From NCBI GenBank assembly GCA_016839635.1, contig JAEOTV010000119.1, positions 1-29,547 on the forward strand: 29,547 nucleotides of DNA, read 5' to 3'. Positions 24,624 to 29,547 of this stretch are shown here, piece by piece (position 1 is the first letter of the stretch; every line of letters starts with the position of its first letter). Position numbers and translations under genes: made by a program. This stretch comes from Promethearchaeota archaeon. GTDB lineage: Archaea; Asgardarchaeota; Lokiarchaeia; Sigynarchaeales; SOKP01. The notes under the pieces are model-generated. The model was not told the DNA's origin, ran no database searches, and saw only the letters and a program-made list of their open reading frames with translations.

Positions 24624-26264
24624 ATGTCCCTTGAAAGTAGGTTGAATTTTGAAAAAGTTATTTCAAGCATTTCTTCTCGATTTGTCGGTAGAGTAAATCT
24701 TGATGAAGCAATAAATTCATCCTTTGAGGATATGGGAGCATTATCGAAAGCAGATCGCGTTAGTTTATTTCTTTTTGATGAAGAAAATAAATTCTTTAGC
24801 AATACTCATGAATGGTGTGCAGAGGGGATAAATCACCAACAGATCAACCTTCAAAAAGTAGATATTGGGATAATTTCATGGTGGATTGCGCAAGTTGAGA
24901 AAATTAGTTTTGTCAATATTAGAGATATTTCAGATCTCCCGAATCGAGCTCAATCGGTAAAGAAATTTATGGAGATACAAAATGTCCAATCATTTTTAGC
25001 ATTTCCAATCTATACTAGTGGAACGATAAATGGATTTGTATGTTTTAGTAAAATATATGAAAAAATTCAGTGGGTAGGAAAAGATTTCGTGATTTTAAGA
25101 ATATTTGGTCAAACTTTAGGTGATACCATTGAACGTTTAAATGCAGAAAAGGCCTTAAAAGAGAGTCAAGAGTTATTACGTGCAACTTTCGAAGCCACTG
25201 CTGACGGTATTATAGCCATTGATAATAATGGTCTCATTACGCATCTGAATGAAAGATTTATTTATATGTGGCGTATACCAGATGATCTTGTTGATAAAAA
25301 GGATTTCAATGAAGTTTTAAATTATATGTTAAACCAACTTAAAAACCCAGATGTTTTCTTATTAAAATTAACTAATCTTGAAAAAACCACTAAAGACGCC
25401 TATGATATGATTTTTTTTAATGATGGACGGATCTTTGAACAGTACTCTTGTCCATTAGTTCAAGAGGGGGATAAAGTTGGACGTGTGTGGAGTTTTAAAG
25501 ACGCTACTGAACATCAACATGCGGAGCAAGAATTAAGAAAATCTGAAAAACTATATCGAGAAGCATATGAAAGAGCAGAACTCTTTAAAGATGTTTTTAC
25601 ACATGACATAAACAATATCTTTCATAATATAAAATCTTCAGCAGAATTAATTTCATTATTGAAAGCGAAATCAGGAAGTTTAGATAATCTGGATGAATTT
25701 TTTCAAATAATTGATAATCAAATTGATAGGGGAGTAAAACTAATTAATAATGTACAGAAACTATCTAAACTTGAAGAATCAGAAATAATATTGCGAAACG
25801 TAGATGTTTATGAAGTTTTAGATGAAGCTATTCAATTTGCTCATAAAAGCGCTCAGGACAAGGAATTAGATATTCAAATTGATAAGAAAAATCCTAACTT
25901 ATCAGTAAAAGCTAATGAATTTCTCTTGGATGTGTTTGAAAATATTATGCATAATGCAATAAAATATAATCAAAATCAACCAATCAAAATTCAAATAAAT
26001 ATCTGTAAAATGGAAAATAGTAAAAATAGTTATATTTTAATGGAATTTATGGATAATGGTATTGGCATTACTGACGGCAATAAACAAATGATATTTCAAA
26101 AAGGATATAAGAAAGATAGTCATGTAAGAGGAATGGGAATTGGTCTCTCTCTTGTGAAAAAAATTATTGAAAGTTATAATGGTAAAATTTGGGTTGAAAA
26201 TCGCATAAAAGATGATTATAGCCAAGGAAGTAATTTTATAATCGAAATTCCAGAAGCAATTTGA
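24624..26264 (+). CDS. GAF-PAS histidine kinase, soluble
   Basis: This is a 546-residue cytosolic sensor kinase with no membrane segment. Residues about 1-165 are a GAF domain (SISSRFVGRVNLDEAI, then FLAFPIYTSGTINGFVCFS). Residues about 180-300 are a PAS domain (RATFEATADGIIAIDNNGLITHLN), joined by coiled linkers. The phosphoacceptor motif is THDINNIFHNI with His327, the HDxxN type common in archaeal kinases. The HATPase_c domain follows: N-box IMHNAIKYN, DNGIGI, and GMGIGLSLVKKII. No receiver gene is adjacent, so the partner may be the receiver-longin protein 6 kb away or another regulator outside the window. Start ATG 24624. It is divergent from the MOT1-like gene and convergent with the HdrB-like gene. 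Confidence 0.92.
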   Translation: MSLESRLNFEKVISSISSRFVGRVNLDEAINSSFEDMGALSKADRVSLFLFDEENKFFSNTHEWCAEGINHQQINLQKVDIGIISWWIAQVEKISFVNIRDISDLPNRAQSVKKFMEIQNVQSFLAFPIYTSGTINGFVCFSKIYEKIQWVGKDFVILRIFGQTLGDTIERLNAEKALKESQELLRATFEATADGIIAIDNNGLITHLNERFIYMWRIPDDLVDKKDFNEVLNYMLNQLKNPDVFLLKLTNLEKTTKDAYDMIFFNDGRIFEQYSCPLVQEGDKVGRVWSFKDATEHQHAEQELRKSEKLYREAYERAELFKDVFTHDINNIFHNIKSSAELISLLKAKSGSLDNLDEFFQIIDNQIDRGVKLINNVQKLSKLEESEIILRNVDVYEVLDEAIQFAHKSAQDKELDIQIDKKNPNLSVKANEFLLDVFENIMHNAIKYNQNQPIKIQINICKMENSKNSYILMEFMDNGIGITDGNKQMIFQKGYKKDSHVRGMGIGLSLVKKIIESYNGKIWVENRIKDDYSQGSNFIIEIPEAI

Positions 26265-26309
26265 GAATGATTTCTTTTCAAAACCCTTATGATGTCTTTT
26301 TAATCCATA

Positions 26310-27299
26310 TTATAGTAATAATTCAAATAAATCTATAGCCTTTGGGTGAATTTTGCATTGTTTACTAAATCGACGAAGAATCCACCAACAAGAAGGGCAA
26401 TATGTTGTGACATAATCAAGATCTTCGCGATCAAAATCAGACATTCTCTTGCGAGCTATTTTTTCTATTACATCAGTTCGTCCCATCCATCCAGAACCAC
26501 CACCACAACACCAGTGAGGAATATCTACAACCTCATATCCGATTTTTTTAAGGATATCATCAATAAGCTGTTCCACACCTTCTTTACCTCTATTCATTAA
26601 TTGGCATAAATGCTGTATTCCTACTTTACCCGATTTTCCTACATTAGAAGGTTTCAAGTAATCAGATATGTAATTAACTTCAGCATTTAATCCCTCCATT
26701 TCATTTTTAAACAGATAATAACACGCAGGACATAAACAAATAATCTCTTTAAATTTTCTTGTATTAAAAATCTCTCTATTTTCTCTTAAACACGTTTCAT
26801 ATTCCTTTGTTAATCCACTGATTTTTAGATGCCATCCGCAACAGATTTCTGTATCCAAAATCGTGAAATCAATCCCTTGCTGGATCAGATATTGAAGTGC
26901 ATGTTGTGTATACTGAGGAATTCTTATCGTGGGAAGACAACCCATAAAAAAAAGAGTATCAGATTCACTTGAAATACCCTCCAATCTTTTTATTCTCATT
27001 TTATTAGAGGGATACGGTGATCTGTATTTCTCAAAATATTCTCGCATCTCATTAATTCCTTCAAATGTATTTCCATCATCAATATATTTTTGTTTTAATG
27101 AAATTCGTTCAATTTCAGTTTCACATTCTCCACAGTGAACGCAATTATAGAGTTTATTATAGTCACTTGATTCAAACGTGTTTTTATCTTTTTTACTGAT
27201 AAGCTTATAAACTGTTTCATCACTCAGAAAGTTTTCAGGGTCAATCTCGTCTGTTGGATAATTTTTTCTTCCCTTTATTCTTTCTTTCATAGTATTCAA
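26310..27299 (-). CDS. HdrB/HdrD-like Fe-S oxidoreductase with two CCG domains
   Basis: This is a 329-residue cytosolic protein with two Cys-rich CCG domains as in HdrB, HdrD, GlpC and related thiol/disulfide or hydride enzymes. Domain 1 has C121, C153-C154-G and C190-P-A-C193. Domain 2 has C232, C264-C265-G and C301-P-S-C304. An N-terminal motif C53-V-H-C56-G-E-C59 would bind a [4Fe-4S] cluster but lacks a fourth Cys and a second ferredoxin motif, unlike HdrC-type extensions. The ATG at 27290 is preferred over TTG 27299. A strong TATA box (CTATATAAAAGC) lies at 27364-27353. Substrate and partners are unknown; nearby FTR and ferredoxin genes suggest a redox role. Confidence 0.88.
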   Translation of the reverse strand: MNTMKERIKGRKNYPTDEIDPENFLSDETVYKLISKKDKNTFESSDYNKLYNCVHCGECETEIERISLKQKYIDDGNTFEGINEMREYFEKYRSPYPSNKMRIKRLEGISSESDTLFFMGCLPTIRIPQYTQHALQYLIQQGIDFTILDTEICCGWHLKISGLTKEYETCLRENREIFNTRKFKEIICLCPACYYLFKNEMEGLNAEVNYISDYLKPSNVGKSGKVGIQHLCQLMNRGKEGVEQLIDDILKKIGYEVVDIPHWCCGGGSGWMGRTDVIEKIARKRMSDFDREDLDYVTTYCPSCWWILRRFSKQCKIHPKAIDLFELLL

Positions 27300-27352
27300 C
27301 TCAAAATATCAAATTTTAACTTTTAATTAAACATTTACATTCAAAAAAATAA

Positions 27353-27364
27353 GCTTTTATATAG
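27353..27364 (-). promoter_or_regulatory. TATA box of the HdrB-like gene
   Basis: CTATATAAAAGC on the minus strand is a near-ideal archaeal TATA element. It predicts a start of transcription near 27333 and a leader of about 40 nt before ATG 27290. Confidence 0.5.
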
Positions 27365-27410
27365 AAAATTGAATTCAAAAGAGATATATTATTTTATCTC
27401 CATTAAAGAG

Positions 27411-27419
27411 AAAAAAAAA
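27411..27419 (-). terminator. Poly-T terminator of the 52-residue acidic protein gene
   Basis: Nine A on the plus strand give T9 on the minus strand, starting 4 nt beyond the stop codon at 27424. The tract separates this gene from the HdrB-like gene. Confidence 0.45.
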
Positions 27420-27423
27420 TTTG

Positions 27424-27582
27424 TTATTTATCTTCTTTTAATTTTACATTAGTTCGCTGAATTCCTACTTCTTTATTACTAGGAACAGCTGTACCACAAT
27501 GATCCCTCTTGGCTTCATTGGCTTTAAACGCTTTATCTAATTCATCTTCAAGTTCTTCATCGTCAATTTCTTTACTTGGCAT
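27424..27582 (-). CDS. Small acidic protein, 52 residues, unknown function
   Basis: A 52-codon frame runs from ATG 27582 to TAA 27424. The product starts with an acidic helix (PSKEIDDEELEDELDKAFKA), then has a single Cys in RDHCGTAVPSNKEVG, and ends basic. I do not recognise a family. Reality is supported by its own TATA element CTTAAATATT centred 25 nt upstream, the T9 tract directly after the stop, and codon content like neighbouring genes. It sits between the FTR gene and the HdrB-like gene on the same strand. A link to thiol chemistry through its lone Cys is only a guess. Confidence 0.55.
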   Translation of the reverse strand: MPSKEIDDEELEDELDKAFKANEAKRDHCGTAVPSNKEVGIQRTNVKLKEDK

Positions 27583-27602
27583 ATAATAATAAGTGCAACT
27601 GC

Positions 27603-27612
27603 AATATTTAAG
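27603..27612 (-). promoter_or_regulatory. TATA element CTTAAATATT of the 52-residue protein gene
   Basis: CTTAAATATT is centred 25 nt before ATG 27582, the same element and distance as at the Hsp20 gene. It implies a leaderless message separate from the FTR transcript. Confidence 0.45.
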
Positions 27613-27693
27613 GATTTTATTTATAAAAAATCGAATTTAGCTTTTAAGTATTAGTCCAAAAAATAAGAATAGAAATAATAATATTAAAAAAAA

Positions 27694-28059
27694 TCACTCA
27701 TTAAAATACTCAGAAATCGCTTTTTCTTTTTCAATAGGTCTTCGTTCAGGAACAAGTATGTAATCTTTCTTAATCGTTTCATAAAAATCTTCACGCATAT
27801 ATAAATTGCAATAACAAGCACCATATTCTTTTACATCAAGAGGAGCGTAGTCACATGGGCAAATTAAATCCCTATCTAATTCTCTTTTTCCTGATGCTAA
27901 ACGACATGGGCAAGATTGGTATCCCAAATTTATCTTATTCTCCACTAATCCATCAATTAAATCGTTGAATGTATTGCTATCCATATTTAAAATCCAACTA
28001 TTTTTTTCGCTTACCTGTTCAACATATTCAGTCATTCCTTCCTTAGATTCCATATCCAT
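27694..28059 (-). CDS. Ferredoxin-thioredoxin reductase catalytic subunit-like protein
   Basis: This is a 121-residue FTR catalytic-chain homolog. It takes single electrons from ferredoxin through a [4Fe-4S] cluster beside an active disulfide and reduces a thioredoxin or glutaredoxin partner. The six-Cys pattern is C50-P-C52, C67-P-C69, C82-Y-C84. Spacings between pairs are 14 and 12 residues, against 16 and 8 in plant FTR. The CHC of chloroplast enzymes is CYC, so the catalytic His is Tyr. No variable (FTR alpha) subunit is nearby, as in archaeal single-chain forms. ATG 28059 lies one base after the stop of the glutaredoxin gene, whose last codons supply GGAGG 8 nt upstream. The two are clearly coupled. 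Confidence 0.92.
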   Translation of the reverse strand: MDMESKEGMTEYVEQVSEKNSWILNMDSNTFNDLIDGLVENKINLGYQSCPCRLASGKRELDRDLICPCDYAPLDVKEYGACYCNLYMREDFYETIKKDYILVPERRPIEKEKAISEYFNE

Positions 28060-28060
28060 T

Positions 28061-28372
28061 TTAATTGCCTCCAGATTTCATTAATTCCTCATATTTACCT
28101 GGATTATATCCAACTACAAATTCATCATCGCAGATCATAAAGGGATAAGAGATTCTAGATTGATACTTTTCTCTCAAATATTCTAATATTTTCGATTTAT
28201 CTTCAAACTCAATTTTATCGACATCCACATATTTGTAATGTACATCACGTTCCTTTAGCCAAGTTTTACATTTCTTACACCACATACACGTAGATAACGT
28301 TAAAATGGTAACATCTCTGTTTTTATTTGACCCCTCAACAGGTTGAGCTAACTTATCAATAATTTCAGACAT
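28061..28372 (-). CDS. Glutaredoxin-like protein, partner of FTR
   Basis: This is a 103-residue thioredoxin-fold protein. After a 20-residue N-terminal extension (EIIDKLAQPVEGSNKNRD) comes strand VTILTLSTC and the active site C29-M-W-C32, with a further C35. The helix KKCKTWLKERDVHYKYVDVD and the cis-Pro region ISYPFMICDDEFVVGYNP follow, as in NrdH/glutaredoxin. It is directly upstream of, and one base from, the FTR gene. The natural reading is a ferredoxin to FTR to glutaredoxin chain. A GGGAG ribosome site lies about 11 nt before ATG 28372. A HEAT-repeat gene lies 38 nt upstream on the same strand and may share the transcript. Confidence 0.9.
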   Translation of the reverse strand: MSEIIDKLAQPVEGSNKNRDVTILTLSTCMWCKKCKTWLKERDVHYKYVDVDKIEFEDKSKILEYLREKYQSRISYPFMICDDEFVVGYNPGKYEELMKSGGN

Positions 28373-28410
28373 AATATAATTTTCTCCCTACCTTTAAATA
28401 AATTTTTGCT

Positions 28411-28860
28411 TTATAAGGTTTTAACATTAATTTTCCAATTTGGATCTATACACTTAAAAGCCTCTTCCGTGAGTTTTCTAATATCATTATGACAAGATTC
28501 TAATAAGATACCTAAATGTTCAAGCGCTCTTTTATCCCCTATTTTCATAAGGCTCTCAATTACAATAAATAATCTTGTTTTATCTTGATCTTCTTCTGAT
28601 TTTTCAAGCTCTTCTTTTAAAAAATCAACAATTAGTATTGTAGCTTTTGGATCTCTAATTTCACCCATCGCTTCGATAATACGATTGATAACAACAGTAT
28701 CTTTTTCGGATTTTAAAGCTCTCGCTAGAATATTAGTTGCTCTACCTTCTTTCAATTTTCCGAGATATTGTGCTGCGCTAGCTCGATCTTTCCAATTAGC
28801 ACTGCCAAATAAAGCTTTTACATGCTCATTATATGCTTCATTTTGTGTTTTTTGATCCAT
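28411..28860 (-). CDS. HEAT-repeat protein
   Basis: This is a 149-residue all-helical scaffold with about three HEAT/PBS-lyase-type repeats. The pattern of Arg/Asp-Ala-x-Gly-x-Leu is seen in KDRASAAQYLGKLKEGRAT, NRIIEAMGEIRDPKATI and FIVIESLMKIGDKRALEHL. An acidic loop (EELEKSEEDQDK) separates repeats two and three. Such proteins bind other proteins or phycobilin-like cofactors; in archaea they are mostly unassigned. Its place 38 nt upstream of the glutaredoxin-FTR pair suggests a scaffold for that redox pair, but this is inferred from position only. Start ATG 28860. Confidence 0.85.
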   Translation of the reverse strand: MDQKTQNEAYNEHVKALFGSANWKDRASAAQYLGKLKEGRATNILARALKSEKDTVVINRIIEAMGEIRDPKATILIVDFLKEELEKSEEDQDKTRLFIVIESLMKIGDKRALEHLGILLESCHNDIRKLTEEAFKCIDPNWKINVKTL

Positions 28861-29108
28861 CTTAAGACTAGAATAAGAATAAGAAATAAGAATCTGATCA
28901 TAATAATTTATTAAAAAATGCTAAAAAATAGATTGAAGGAAAAGGGAAAATATATTTTTCATTTTTATTTTTAATAGTCTTTTTAGGAAGTTTTTATAAA
29001 TAAATTATAAGATTTTCATCATTAAATTTATTAATCACTCTTTTAGCCTTTCAAAATTTATAAATTAGAAGATAAAGTTTTTTTATAGTTTATTTTTATC
29101 TTCTTAGT

Positions 29109-29402
29109 ATGGAATCAAAGACCCCAATCGTGATTTCAAAAACTGATTGCCATCGCTGCAAGGAATTAAAGGAATGGTTGAAGGAGAATGACGTTCATTA
29201 TGTTGAACGAGATATAAACGACGAAGAATTTGTTCATGAACTGCTCCATGATGGTAATTTTCTAAAGACGTTTTGTGATGCTGATGGATGTATTGTGAAT
29301 ACTCCAGTAGTAATTCATAAAGGAAAATACTGGTTTAAAGAACTCTGGGGTATTTCTGGTCTTAGGGAAAAAGAAGCAAAGAAATTATTCGGAGTTAAAT
29401 AA
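29109..29402 (+). CDS. Glutaredoxin-like protein, CHRC active site
   Basis: This is a 97-residue thioredoxin-fold protein. Strand PIVISKTDC leads into C14-H-R-C17, then helix KELKEWLKENDVHYVERDI. An unusual second pair, C56-D-A-D-G-C61, comes just before the cis-Pro strand VNTPVVIHKGKYWF. The core KxWLKExDVHY is shared with the glutaredoxin at 28061-28372, so they are paralogs with different active sites. The C-terminus resembles NrdH/glutaredoxin length. A TTTTTATAG TATA-like element about 25 nt before ATG 29109 suggests a leaderless transcript. It is divergent from the HEAT-glutaredoxin-FTR row and convergent with the partial gene at the window end. Confidence 0.85.
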   Translation: MESKTPIVISKTDCHRCKELKEWLKENDVHYVERDINDEEFVHELLHDGNFLKTFCDADGCIVNTPVVIHKGKYWFKELWGISGLREKEAKKLFGVK

Positions 29403-29431
29403 CTTTATTATTAAATTTTTAAATTTATTCT

Positions 29432-29545
29432 TTATTTTTTAAATTCTCCTAATCTTTTTATTACTTTCCGAATGGTCCTCAACCCTTCTTCATCCTTTTC
29501 TACACCATCTTTTCCCATATCTCTACTCCATAGACTAGCACCTAA
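29432..29545 (-). CDS. 3' end of a gene, possibly flavodoxin/NADPH-dependent FMN reductase type
   Basis: The last 37 codons plus stop of a minus-strand gene run off the window end. The visible residues, GASLWSRDMGKDGVEKDEEG followed by LRTIRKVIKRLGEFKK, resemble the C-terminal helix of flavodoxin-fold NADPH-dependent FMN reductases (D-x-E-G-L...I..LG). The assignment is weak because only the tail is present. It converges on the CHRC glutaredoxin-like gene with a 29-nt gap. Confidence 0.4.
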   Translation of the reverse strand, partial: LGASLWSRDMGKDGVEKDEEGLRTIRKVIKRLGEFKK

Positions 29546-29547
29546 AT

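Noticed and set aside
26310..27582. The HdrB-like gene and the 52-residue gene as one operon with FTR
   Set aside because: Separate TATA elements and a T9 tract between them argue for separate transcripts.
28861..29108. 248-bp spacer, longest gene-free stretch
   Set aside because: Searched by eye for small ORFs, tRNA cloverleaf and repeats; only AT-rich promoter-like DNA for the flanking divergent genes was seen.

Overview
The window looks like a chromosomal segment of an Asgard archaeon, most likely of the Lokiarchaeia type. It is strongly AT-rich. It carries archaeal information-processing genes: an archaeal-type alanyl-tRNA synthetase, the archaeal/plant D-aminoacyl-tRNA deacylase DTD2, and SfsA. 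It also has an Arf/Rag-like small GTPase, a response regulator with a longin-like tail, TATA elements about 25 nt ahead of start codons (leaderless style), and GGTGA/GGAGG Shine-Dalgarno sites. Lineage is inferred from gene content; no 16S rRNA gene is present.

Layout. 1-2.2 kb: a flavin split-barrel protein, an SLC13/ArsB-type permease and a small unknown protein. 2.4-5.4 kb: AlaRS. 5.5-11.4 kb: small coiled-coil and zinc-ribbon ORFs, a metallophosphoesterase overlapping a NUDIX hydrolase, a VOC protein, a membrane protein, an unknown winged-helix-like protein, DTD2 and a ZIP-like permease. 11.5-14.7 kb: three Lrp/AsnC regulators with cysteine-rich tails, interleaved with SfsA, a two-cluster ferredoxin and a two-helix membrane protein. 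14.9-18.8 kb: a same-strand signalling row of ArsR regulator, Arf/Rag-like GTPase, MASE3-PAS histidine kinase and receiver/longin-like regulator. 19-24.4 kb: an Hsp20 frame broken by TAA, a GNAT acetyltransferase, a minus-strand row of three protein disulfide oxidoreductases plus thioredoxin reductase, and a MOT1-like anion transporter. 24.6-29.5 kb: a GAF-PAS histidine kinase, an HdrB/HdrD-like Fe-S protein, a small acidic protein, ferredoxin-thioredoxin reductase (FTR) paired with a glutaredoxin, a HEAT-repeat protein, a second glutaredoxin-like protein and the end of another gene.

Two themes stand out. The first is thiol redox: a flavin entry point (TrxB with three PDOs) and a ferredoxin entry point (FTR with glutaredoxin) sit within 9 kb, with further Fe-S proteins and Cys-tailed regulators. 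The second is a signalling cassette joining two-component phosphotransfer to a small GTPase and a longin-like domain.

Two genes (VOC and DTD2) have no ATG/GTG/TTG where homology needs the start, yet each has a GGTGA Shine-Dalgarno exactly 6 nt before an in-frame ATA or ATT. This suggests non-AUG initiation or, alternatively, single-base sequence errors. No gene-free stretch exceeds 300 bases. I saw no tRNA, rRNA, CRISPR array or insertion sequence.
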